From CAZART01 sp964487555 (lineage in GTDB: Bacteria; Bacteroidota; Rhodothermia; Rhodothermales; VXPQ01): DNA of 42,331 nt. Position 1 is the first letter of the stretch, and every line of letters starts with the position of its first letter. Below the pieces are notes generated by a model. That model had not been told where the DNA came from and searched no databases. It saw only the letters and a program-made list of their open reading frames with translations. The translations under genes were made by a program, and so were the position numbers. This document shows, one piece after another, positions 23,184-30,506 of the stretch. The stretch is from the NCBI GenBank assembly GCA_964487555.1, contig CAZART010000037.1, positions 1 to 42,331 of the forward strand, given 5' to 3'.

Positions 23184-24914
23184 TCACTTGAGCAGCACCA
23201 TGGTGCCGGTCTGGGTCTGCACGTCTACGCCGGTCTGCGCCACGATCCGGTACAGGTAGAGGCCGGAGGGGAGCGCCCCTGCCTGCACCGTGATCGAGCG
23301 ATCCGCGCCGGAAGCCAACGGCTGTGCCGGCGTGGAGAGCATGCTGCGGCCCAGTACGTCGAACACTTCTACGTGCACCTTCGCCGCCGACGGCAAATCA
23401 AATCGCACCGTCGTCGACGGATTGAACGGGTTCGGATAATTGCCCTTCAGCACCAGGGCGCCGGGCAGTTCGACCGCGTCCTCTCGGTCAACCAAAATTC
23501 CTGTTCCGCCGCCGGCCGCCATCCAGGCCGCCTTCCGTTCCGGGAACCAGTTTAAGTCGCCCAGCGGAAAGTCCCCGCCTGCCGCCGTGTAGGATGCCTT
23601 CGTGGTCGGATATGAGTAGTCCTCCAACAGGGGCCATGTCGTCACTTCCTGCGTACCGTCCGGGTCGTAGATCAGCATCTCCTCTGAGACGCTCGCCGGA
23701 TCCGTCCAGTAGCCCTTCGACCAGTCGATAAAGCCCGTGAGGCCCGGCGTGTGTCCGAACTCCGGATTCTCCTCCATCGCCAGTTCGTAGCGCACGAGCC
23801 CCGCATCGACGAAGCGCTGCGCCCGCGAATTGAAGATGGAATACTGCTTTACCGTACCCCCCGTGCAGAGATCGCATGTCGCCTGAAAGCCCGAATTGAA
23901 ATAGTCCACCAGTTCCTGCTCCCAGAAGAAATTGTTGCGGCTGATCAGGACGTCCCGGTCCGTCTCCTCAAGATCCGGCACCACTGCGAGCGAGTCGAAG
24001 GTGAAGATCGCCCGCTCCCAGTGTGATGGCGCATCGGCCGTATTCGTCGTATCTCCGACCCAGCCCATGTTGACGAAAAGATTGTTCGTGATGCTCCCTT
24101 CTACGAGCTTGTTGCTGTGCTCCTGCACGTCGTCGCGCACGAAGCCGTGCATCGTATAGACCGTGTTGTGGTTGAAGAAGAGCGAGTTCATAATGGCCCC
24201 CGACAGGCGAATGAGCTCGCCCGATATCCCCGAAAACGTCGTGTTCTCCACGTAGAGCGACTCGAGATTGTTGCCTCGCGGGTCGACGACCTTGCCGTTG
24301 CCCGGGTTGTTCGTCGTCAAGACGTTGCGCAAAAAGGAGTTGGTCAAGCGCACGCTTCCGTTCTCACCGTTGACGCGGAAGACGATGAACCGGTAGTACT
24401 CGACGATGCAATCGTCGACGACGAGGGTCTTGTTATCGCCGTTCATGATAGCGACGTGGTTCCGCGGCGCGTCGAGGTCGTTCATCCCCAATATGTAGAG
24501 GCCGCGGATCGTGAGATCGCCGTCGGCATCGAAAAAGCGGGACGTGCTCGAGCCGGTCTCGTCGGTAAGCACCTGAAGCACGGGCGGATGTGTGGCACCC
24601 TCTTCGGCGACGACCTGAAGATGGTAGTTGCCGCTGCGTATGCGGCCATTCAGATAATAGCGGTCCTCAAAGGTGAGTCCACCGCGCAGGACATAGACCG
24701 TGTTAGAGTCGACGCGTGCTCCTGTGGCCGTCGTGTCGCCCATGATCGCGTCGTTTATCGTCCCGAAACCGGGCTCAATAATGACCGTGCGCTGGGCGTG
24801 CGCCTCGCTGAAAGCACTTACAATGACGAGCAGAAGCACCGTGAGCAGCGGGACGAGACGCCACGTCGTCCGGCTCACGTCGATGTGTCGTGTGGTGGTG
24901 ACAAGAGAGTTCAT
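23184..24914 (-). CDS. Secreted right-handed beta-helix protein with T9SS sorting domain
   Basis: A 576-residue protein whose start is fixed by GGAGGA at 24919-24924. A signal peptide (residues 1-41, ending AHAQ) leads into repeated short strands with Asn-rich turns (LTIRGLYILGMND, LVVDDCIVEYYRF, VRLTNSFLRNVLTTNNPGN, LYVENTTFSGISG, SITNNLFVNMGW), a parallel beta-helix like PL6 lyases and DUF4957/DUF5123 proteins. The C-terminal region of about 80 residues (YPNPFNPSTTVRFDLP, GLYLYRIV) is a type A T9SS sorting domain. I cannot identify PL6 catalytic Lys/Arg with confidence, so it may be a surface glycan-binding protein or a lyase. It leads the receptor operon and has a shared promoter element about 115 bases upstream. 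Confidence 0.82.
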   Translation of the reverse strand: MNSLVTTTRHIDVSRTTWRLVPLLTVLLLVIVSAFSEAHAQRTVIIEPGFGTINDAIMGDTTATGARVDSNTVYVLRGGLTFEDRYYLNGRIRSGNYHLQVVAEEGATHPPVLQVLTDETGSSTSRFFDADGDLTIRGLYILGMNDLDAPRNHVAIMNGDNKTLVVDDCIVEYYRFIVFRVNGENGSVRLTNSFLRNVLTTNNPGNGKVVDPRGNNLESLYVENTTFSGISGELIRLSGAIMNSLFFNHNTVYTMHGFVRDDVQEHSNKLVEGSITNNLFVNMGWVGDTTNTADAPSHWERAIFTFDSLAVVPDLEETDRDVLISRNNFFWEQELVDYFNSGFQATCDLCTGGTVKQYSIFNSRAQRFVDAGLVRYELAMEENPEFGHTPGLTGFIDWSKGYWTDPASVSEEMLIYDPDGTQEVTTWPLLEDYSYPTTKASYTAAGGDFPLGDLNWFPERKAAWMAAGGGTGILVDREDAVELPGALVLKGNYPNPFNPSTTVRFDLPSAAKVHVEVFDVLGRSMLSTPAQPLASGADRSITVQAGALPSGLYLYRIVAQTGVDVQTQTGTMVLLK

Positions 24915-25026
24915 CTGATCCTCCAAGGGTTGAATGGTATGTGCGGACGCAGAAGATCGACCCGGCCCATTGGACGACGATGCGCGTACCGGCCATCGCG
25001 AGCCGTCACTTCTCACGATACTAATA

Positions 25027-25050
25027 TATAATATGTCATACAACTGACAA
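25027..25050 (-). promoter_or_regulatory. Shared promoter/operator element, copy 1 (beta-helix/TonB operon)
   Basis: The plus-strand sequence TATAATATGTCATACAAC followed by TGACAA is the same as copy 2 at 32803 except for one base. On the coding strand it reads TTGTATGACATATTATA, with an AT-rich -10-like end. It is 113 bases or more upstream of the beta-helix protein ATG (24914). The core TATGTCATA is an interrupted palindrome, as expected for a dimeric GntR-type operator. A T run follows on the plus side in copies 1 and 2. Confidence 0.72.
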
Positions 25051-25098
25051 CGTACATTTTTTTCTGCGCGGTCGGCGCCTGTGCTCCTACGACAATTT

Positions 25099-26406
25099 CT
25101 ATTTCGTCCGGTGGAAGAACGTGTGGAACATTCGGCCGGCGTCGTCCCGCATCGAGAGCGAATAGACACCGGTCGCGAGCCGTCCGCCATTCACATGCAC
25201 CTCGGATCTTCCGATGGGCAGGAACGTGTCGACGAGCGTCGCGACGCGCCGGCCGAGCGCGTCGTGGAGATCGACCCGAACGGGCGCACTTCGATCGAGG
25301 GTTACGGCAACCGTAGCGACATCGCGGAAAGGATTTGGATAGGCCTCCAGGTTCATTCCGGACTTTATTGAGGGCGTTTCAACCGGCGTCGCGTCAACGA
25401 CCTCCTCAATGGTTATATCGGCAAAATCCGTCGTATCCTCGCTGTTGGTGATCGACCTGTCCAGCGCTCTATAGATGCCCCATTTCGGGCGTGTGAAGCT
25501 GCTTGTCCACATGTCGATGTTCTGTTTCTCCGTGTGCATGACGACCGCCCCGGCTTCGTCGCGGACCGTCATCCGCAAATAGCCCCTGTTGGAAAACGTG
25601 GCAACCACTTCCGCCTCGAGCCACTGGCCGCGCAGCGGATTAAATGGATAGGAATCGAGCACGCTCTCGTTTCGATTGCGGTTGTCGGCATCGTACCGAA
25701 AAGCGAGGTCCGACTTATAGCTCTGGATCTTGACGATCGGACCGGCGTCGACGTTGTGCAGCTGGAAGAAGATGGTATGGTTTTCGTCGCCACGATAATC
25801 CGATCCGATCCGGAAGAACCAGTGATAGCGAATGGTTTCCCCTTCCGTCGCCTTGACCAGACGCGGGGAATTGTTGTCGCCCCTGACCTCATTTCTCTGC
25901 CGGCCTTTAGAACCGTCGTCGTTTTTGTCCTCGTCGTGGTCGCGATGAATCAGAAACGTGAAATGAGAGCCGAATCGGCTGCCCGTGTTTTCTACGATGT
26001 GCGGCTGACCTAGATGATTATTCGGATAGACGTCCGGGGCTTCGATGCACGATTTACCCAGATGGCTGCGAAAAATTTCATACGTATCCACCCCACCAGG
26101 TCCATCGGCCTTAATCTGAATCTTCGACAAGACGGTGTAATCGCCGCGAGTCGCATCCGCGGTGTCTCGGCCGGTTTGAGATGGGCCGTCTGCCCGGGCC
26201 TTCTCCGTGCGATCGTCTGTTGATGGAGCCGATTGCAGGCCCAAGGCACCGCTCTGAGCCGGCAAGACAAAGGATGGCACCAGACCGGCAAGGCCGATGA
26301 AGACGCCTGTTGCCACGGCGGAGAGGATGCGAAGGCAAAGAGCTGGATTGGCAAATCGGCGGATCATGTCAGTGCAAAGAGCTGGATTTGTAAATTGGCG
26401 AATCAT
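25099..26406 (-). CDS. Secreted heparin-lyase-I-like polysaccharide lyase with T9SS domain
   Basis: A 435-residue exported protein. After the signal region (about 1-50) and a short acidic linker comes a jelly-roll lyase domain of about 240 residues with GRQRNEVRGDNN, IRYHWFFRIGSDY, HTIFFQLHNVDAGPIVKIQ and FTRPKWGIYRAL, the wording of the Polysacc_lyase fold of PL13/PL20-type enzymes. The C-terminus (YPNPFRDVATVAVTLD, GVYSLSM) is a T9SS sorting domain. It probably cleaves an acidic polysaccharide outside the cell by beta-elimination; alginate or glucuronan is inferred from the PL17/KdgF neighbours. The Shine-Dalgarno GGAGGT at 26413-26418 selects the first of two repeated MIR(Q/R)F starts. It follows dctM by 37 bases. 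Confidence 0.78.
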   Translation of the reverse strand: MIRQFTNPALCTDMIRRFANPALCLRILSAVATGVFIGLAGLVPSFVLPAQSGALGLQSAPSTDDRTEKARADGPSQTGRDTADATRGDYTVLSKIQIKADGPGGVDTYEIFRSHLGKSCIEAPDVYPNNHLGQPHIVENTGSRFGSHFTFLIHRDHDEDKNDDGSKGRQRNEVRGDNNSPRLVKATEGETIRYHWFFRIGSDYRGDENHTIFFQLHNVDAGPIVKIQSYKSDLAFRYDADNRNRNESVLDSYPFNPLRGQWLEAEVVATFSNRGYLRMTVRDEAGAVVMHTEKQNIDMWTSSFTRPKWGIYRALDRSITNSEDTTDFADITIEEVVDATPVETPSIKSGMNLEAYPNPFRDVATVAVTLDRSAPVRVDLHDALGRRVATLVDTFLPIGRSEVHVNGGRLATGVYSLSMRDDAGRMFHTFFHRTK

Positions 26407-26409
26407 GTC
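26335..26409. repeat. Tandem duplication of the 5' end of the lyase gene
   Basis: Two 36-base units, 26335-26370 and 26374-26409, match at 32 of 36 positions and each contains an in-frame ATG. Together they encode MIRQFTNPALCTD followed by MIRRFANPALCLR. Only the upstream copy has a Shine-Dalgarno. The duplication lengthens the N-region of the signal peptide by 13 residues. Confidence 0.88.
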
Positions 26410-26412
26410 GAT

Positions 26413-26418
26413 ACCTCC
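26413..26418 (-). promoter_or_regulatory. Shine-Dalgarno deciding the lyase start
   Basis: GGAGGT on the minus strand lies 6 bases before ATG 26406. The alternative duplicated ATG at 26367 has no purine-rich site in front of it, so 26406 is the more likely start. Confidence 0.75.
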
Positions 26419-26443
26419 GGTACGATAGCGTCATAGCGAGATT

Positions 26444-27739
26444 TCAAAGCCCGAACAGGCGCGGAAGGAAGAGCGTGATCTCCGGCAGAAACGTCACCAG
26501 CAGCAAACTGATGAGCATGGCCACGTAGAGTGGAAGCAGCGGCTTGATGATCTCGGCAATCTCGACCTTCGCCACTCCTGCCCCCGCGAATAGGACGGTA
26601 CCGACAGGCGGCGTCGTCAGACCGATACAGAGATTGAACACCATCAGAATGCCGAAATGAACCGGATCCACACCCATCTCCACCGCAACCGGCAGGAAAA
26701 TCGGCGTGAAAATCAGGATGGCGGGCGTCATATCCATGAAAACGCCGACACACAGCAATACGCCGTTGATGATGAGAAGCAGGACGATCTTACTATCGGA
26801 AACCGCCACGAGCGCCGACGCGACGTTCTGCGGAATGCTCTCGTACGACAGCACCCAGGAAAGCGCCATCGACGTGCCGATGAGGAGCATGACGACCGCC
26901 GTCGTCACGACGGAATCCGTCAATATCTGAGGGAGGTCCCGCACACGTACCTCACGGTACACCATCATGGAGAGGAAGAGGGCGTAGATGACTGCCACCG
27001 CCGCGGCCTCCGTCGCCGTGAAAATCCCGAATACGATGCCTCCGATCACGATGATGATGAGCGTCAGGCTCAGGGTCGCGTCGAAGAAATACCGAAATAC
27101 CTCCTTGAGAGGCAGTCGCTCACCTCCCCCGAAACCGTGTCTAGATGCCCATACGCCCGCCACGAGCATCAGTGATGATCCGAGCAAGAGGCCCGGCAAA
27201 TATCCTGCGACGAATAGCGCCGCGATCGACACGCCTCCGCTGGCAAGCGAGTAGACGATCAGCACGTTGGAGGGAGGGATGATCAGGCCGGTCGTCGACG
27301 AGGCGATGTTGACCGCGGCACTAAACGGCGCAGAATATCGGTTTTCCACCATTTTCGGATGCATGAACGAGCCGACCGCGGCGGAGGTGGCGATCGCAGA
27401 GCCCGAAATCGACCCGAACAGCATGCAGGCAACGATGTTCACGAAGGCCAGTCCGCCCGGAAGCGATCCCACGAGAGCCAGGGCAAAATTGATCAACCGG
27501 CGCGCGATCCCGCCTGCCCCCATGATGTAACCGGACAATATGAAGAACGGGATCGCTAGGAGCGTGAAGCTATCCAGCCCGGTCGCGATACGCTGCGCAG
27601 CCGTCGATGCCGCCGGTGTCACGTCGATGCTCACGAGCATCGTGAAAACCGTCGCGAGCCCCAGGCAGAATGCCACCGGAACGTTTAGCAACAGCAAGAC
27701 GACGAATGCAACGAGAAGTACGAGAATGGCGGTGCTCAT
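26444..27739 (-). CDS. dctM: TRAP transporter large permease (DctM)
   Basis: A 431-residue membrane protein with about 12 helices and DctM signatures: the start LVLLVAFVVLLLLNVPVAFCLG, PFFILSGYIMGAGGIARRLI, LIIPPSNVLIVYSLASGGVSIAALFVAGYLPG and NLCIGLTTPPVGTVLFAG near the C-terminus. It forms the Na+-coupled channel of a tripartite carrier with DctQ and DctP. Its ATG overlaps the dctQ stop by 4 bases. TRAP systems of this group commonly import uronates and other sugar acids; here unsaturated or linear uronate from alginate-like polymer is the likely load (context inference). Confidence 0.95.
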   Translation of the reverse strand: MSTAILVLLVAFVVLLLLNVPVAFCLGLATVFTMLVSIDVTPAASTAAQRIATGLDSFTLLAIPFFILSGYIMGAGGIARRLINFALALVGSLPGGLAFVNIVACMLFGSISGSAIATSAAVGSFMHPKMVENRYSAPFSAAVNIASSTTGLIIPPSNVLIVYSLASGGVSIAALFVAGYLPGLLLGSSLMLVAGVWASRHGFGGGERLPLKEVFRYFFDATLSLTLIIIVIGGIVFGIFTATEAAAVAVIYALFLSMMVYREVRVRDLPQILTDSVVTTAVVMLLIGTSMALSWVLSYESIPQNVASALVAVSDSKIVLLLIINGVLLCVGVFMDMTPAILIFTPIFLPVAVEMGVDPVHFGILMVFNLCIGLTTPPVGTVLFAGAGVAKVEIAEIIKPLLPLYVAMLISLLLVTFLPEITLFLPRLFGL

Positions 27740-28260
27740 GACGATGCGACGACGGTTTCGCGATCTTCGATCGCCTCACGAGCGAAGGCCGGCGTATCCT
27801 GGGTCAAGATGGCCGCGATGCTGTAGTAGATCATCAACAGACCGCTGAGTGGTACGGCCAGGTAGACGTAGCCCATCGGTACTTTGAAGGCCGCCGAGAG
27901 CTGATCGAGGGTGAGGGTCACGTATACGAGGCGCGAGCCCCCGTAAACGAAGACGAGAGAGGCGAAGAGCATCACCGCCACATACGACACCACCTGAATC
28001 CGGGCCTTCCCTGCCGGCTTTAGGCGCCTCGAGATGAGATCGATGCCGAGGTGCGCGCGCAATCGCAGTGCGTAGGCCGCGCCGAGGAGGCTGATCCAAA
28101 TGAGAAGGAAGGTCGACAGCTCCGACGTATAGGAGCTGGGCGCCTGAAGCAGGTACCGCGTGATCACCTGCCACGTCACCGCAAGTACCATCACGCCCAT
28201 CAACGTGACGAGCAGCCAGCGAAGTCCGTAATCGATGCGTTCGGTCCACCGCGCCATCAT
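27736..28260 (-). CDS. dctQ: TRAP transporter small permease (DctQ)
   Basis: A 174-residue protein with four transmembrane helices, at about residues 13-32, 47-66, 88-108 and 126-148. It carries the DctQ motif VITRYLLQAPSSYTSELSTFLLIWISLLGAAYALRLRAHLGID. It joins the large permease and docks the substrate-bound DctP. It overlaps both neighbours by 4 bases (dctP upstream, dctM downstream), so the three proteins are made together. Confidence 0.93.
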   Translation of the reverse strand: MMARWTERIDYGLRWLLVTLMGVMVLAVTWQVITRYLLQAPSSYTSELSTFLLIWISLLGAAYALRLRAHLGIDLISRRLKPAGKARIQVVSYVAVMLFASLVFVYGGSRLVYVTLTLDQLSAAFKVPMGYVYLAVPLSGLLMIYYSIAAILTQDTPAFAREAIEDRETVVASS

Positions 28261-29267
28261 CGTGCCCGACCTCCACCGGTGACGGTTTCGCCTCTCATTT
28301 GTCGAATCTCGTCCGCAAGCATCCCCAGCATCGTTCCCTCGAGCCGTTCATACATCGGCTCAACGGCTTTCCGAAAAGGTTCTTTGTCCGGCCTGATGAT
28401 TTCAAGCCCCGCATCGCGCATCATGCCGAGTGCGCGGTCGGTCGATTCGTCCCAGAACCCCCGCTGCTGATCTACCGATTCCTGGACGGCCTGCTCGAGC
28501 CACGCGCGCTGTTCATCGGTCAGACTGTTCCAGGTATGCGTCGAGATCAAAAGAACATCGGGCGGGGAGGAATGCTCGTCGAGCACGTAGTAATCGCTGA
28601 CCTCGTAGAGCTTCGTCTGGAAGAGCGTCGGTGCATTTCCATCGGCCCCGTCGACAACGCCGGACTGTATCGCCGTGTAGAGCTCTCCAAGCGCCATCGG
28701 CGTGGCATGGCCGCCGAGCGCGTTGATCGTTTGAATCTGGAGGTTGCTCTGCATCACTCGAATCTTCAAGCCCCGGAGATCCTCGGGCGCACCAATGCGA
28801 CGGTTCCGGACGATGAAGCTCCTGAAGCCGGCGTCGTAGTAGCATAATCCGCGCATCCAGTAGCGCTCACCTTCCTGAAGAATCCGCCTTCCGAGATCAC
28901 TCTGGAAGACGCTCCAGTAGTGATCGGCATCGTCGAAGAGGTAAGGCAGGCTATAGACCGCCATCTCCGGTATGAAATTCTCGATTACGCTTGAGGCAAC
29001 TTTTGTGAGGTCGATCGAGCCGAGCTGGAGCAGTTCTGCCGTCTCCCGCTCGCCGCCAAGCTGACCGTTCGGAAATATCTGCATGCGCATCGTTCCGCCG
29101 CTCAGCTCTTCCAATCGACGCCCCATCTCCGCCATCCCCCGATGTACCGGATGCGTGACGTCGAGCGAATGCGCCAGGCGAAGCACGCGGGCGTTCTCGT
29201 CGGCATGGCAGCCGGTGAGCATCACGATGCCGAGCAGCACCCACGAAGTGGAAAGAAACCTTCTCAT
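28257..29267 (-). CDS. dctP: TRAP transporter substrate-binding lipoprotein (DctP)
   Basis: A DctP-family periplasmic binding protein of 336 residues from ATG 29267. That start is preferred because it lies just after the kdgF stop and gives a lipoprotein signal MRRFLSTSWVLLGIVMLTGC with lipid-Cys20; a longer in-frame start at 29297 overlaps kdgF. Family features are HSLDVTHPVHRGMAEMGRRLEELSGGTMRMQIFPNGQLGGERE and the carboxylate-binding Arg region LRGLKIRVMQSNLQ, followed by MALGELYTAIQSGVVDGADGNAPTL. It captures an organic acid, probably a uronate derivative, for the DctQM channel. Outer-leaflet lipid anchoring is less common than a free periplasmic DctP. Confidence 0.92.
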   Translation of the reverse strand: MRRFLSTSWVLLGIVMLTGCHADENARVLRLAHSLDVTHPVHRGMAEMGRRLEELSGGTMRMQIFPNGQLGGERETAELLQLGSIDLTKVASSVIENFIPEMAVYSLPYLFDDADHYWSVFQSDLGRRILQEGERYWMRGLCYYDAGFRSFIVRNRRIGAPEDLRGLKIRVMQSNLQIQTINALGGHATPMALGELYTAIQSGVVDGADGNAPTLFQTKLYEVSDYYVLDEHSSPPDVLLISTHTWNSLTDEQRAWLEQAVQESVDQQRGFWDESTDRALGMMRDAGLEIIRPDKEPFRKAVEPMYERLEGTMLGMLADEIRQMRGETVTGGGRAR

Positions 29268-29283
29268 GGTTTGGACGAGGACG

Positions 29284-29640
29284 TCACGATGCACCATTGG
29301 AGACGTAATCTTCACGCATGGGAGCGAAGGTGTCGATGAGGATGCCGGGCTCGAGGGCGACGGCGCCATGCAGGCAGTCGGAAGGAACATAGAAGGAATC
29401 ACCTTCGGAAAGAACCATCTGCTGCCCGTCGATCTCGACCTTGAATGTTCCTTTCAGGACGTACGACACCTGACTGTGATGATGTTGATGGGGCACACCG
29501 ACGGCACCGTTCTCGAACTCTACTACTACGAGCATGAGGCGCTTGTCGTAGCCCAGAATTTTCCGACGAATTCCATCGCCGGCCACCTCCCATGCCACCC
29601 TGTCGCTTTCAATGAAGGTTTTAATATTGCGAGGTTTCAT
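29284..29640 (-). CDS. kdgF: KdgF-like cupin, unsaturated uronate ketonisation
   Basis: A 118-residue single-domain cupin. The metal ligands expected for KdgF are visible: His51 and His53 with Gln57 in VPHQHHHSQVSYVLKG, and His91 in VPSDCLHG; GDSFYVP is the second cupin motif. KdgF converts 4,5-unsaturated monouronates made by exo-lyases into linear keto uronates (DEH from alginate, DKI from pectin) in the cytosol. It lies 12 bases downstream of the SDR and before the TRAP genes, exactly the context of alginate or pectin utilisation. Confidence 0.9.
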   Translation of the reverse strand: MKPRNIKTFIESDRVAWEVAGDGIRRKILGYDKRLMLVVVEFENGAVGVPHQHHHSQVSYVLKGTFKVEIDGQQMVLSEGDSFYVPSDCLHGAVALEPGILIDTFAPMREDYVSNGAS

Positions 29641-29652
29641 CCAGCCGTCCGT

Positions 29653-30411
29653 TTAGAAAAAGTTTAGCCCACCATTGATCTCAATGGACGCTCCCGTGAT
29701 GTAACTAGCCTCCTCTGAGGCGAGGTATGCTACCGAATCGGCCACCTCCTCGGGACACCCTTCACGACCGAGCGCGGCCGACGTCGCGACCCGCGCGCGC
29801 GCTTCGTCGGGCGTAAACGTGTCGTGAAACGTCGTATTGATGAGGCCCGGTGAGATGGAATTGACGCGGATTCTGCGAGATCCAACCTCTTTGGCCAGGC
29901 CGCGCGTGAAGGTCATGATCCCGCCTTTCGCGGATGCGTAGGCGATTGCACCGCCACCTCCGCCGTCCCGCGCCGCCAGGGACGAGAGGTTAACGATCGC
30001 CCCCCCGTCGGGCATGTGCTCGAGCACGGCTTTGGACACCATGAAGACGCTCTTCAGGTTGAGGCTGAGCACGTGGTCCCAGAAATCGCCGTCCATCTCG
30101 TGAATCCTTTTGCGGGCGACGAGTCCACCTGCGTTGTTTACGAGAATATGGATCTCGTCCCCGAAAGCCTTGCGCGTCTCCTCGACAAGTCTCTGGATGT
30201 CTTTCCACCGTGTCACATCGGCCTGCACGGCCACGGAGCGGCCGCCGGCGCTCTCGATTTCGCGCACGGTCGCCTCCGCCTCGTCGGCACTCGCGCAATA
30301 GTTGACGACGACCGCCGCACCGGCCGAAGCCAGCTTAAGGCAGATGGAGCGCCCGATGTCTCGCCCGCCGCCGGTGACGAGGGCGATTTTGCCGTTCAAG
30401 TGTTGTGCCAT
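29653..30411 (-). CDS. SDR-family oxidoreductase, probable DEH reductase
   Basis: A 252-residue classical short-chain dehydrogenase. It has a nucleotide-binding loop LVTGGGRDIGRSIC, NNAGG at 92-96, catalytic Ser143/144 in NLSSLA and the YxxxK pair Tyr158/Lys162 (AYASAKGG). An Asn after beta-2 (VVVNYCAS) suggests NADP preference. In alginate pathways a similar SDR reduces 4-deoxy-L-erythro-5-hexoseulose uronate (DEH) to KDG; that role is inferred from the adjoining kdgF and nearby PL17 gene. It is the first gene of the SDR-kdgF-dctPQM-lyase operon, and a candidate GntR site lies 39-48 bases before its ATG. Confidence 0.87.
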   Translation of the reverse strand: MAQHLNGKIALVTGGGRDIGRSICLKLASAGAAVVVNYCASADEAEATVREIESAGGRSVAVQADVTRWKDIQRLVEETRKAFGDEIHILVNNAGGLVARKRIHEMDGDFWDHVLSLNLKSVFMVSKAVLEHMPDGGAIVNLSSLAARDGGGGGAIAYASAKGGIMTFTRGLAKEVGSRRIRVNSISPGLINTTFHDTFTPDEARARVATSAALGREGCPEEVADSVAYLASEEASYITGASIEINGGLNFF

Positions 30412-30449
30412 GGGATCGGATGGATGATTGACAGAGATTCGTGGTGACA

Positions 30450-30459
30450 GACATCATAC
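30450..30459 (-). promoter_or_regulatory. Candidate GntR half-site, SDR/kdgF/TRAP operon
   Basis: GACATCATAC on the plus strand (GTATGATGTC on the coding strand) lies 39-48 bases upstream of the SDR ATG. The identical 10-mer occurs in front of gntR at 33703-33712. The first six bases, GTATGA, match the core of the longer element at 25027, 32803 and 36429. Confidence 0.5.
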
Positions 30460-30506
30460 AGGACCGGGCGGAATGGGCGATTCGTAGCATCATCGTTCGG
30501 GGCGGC

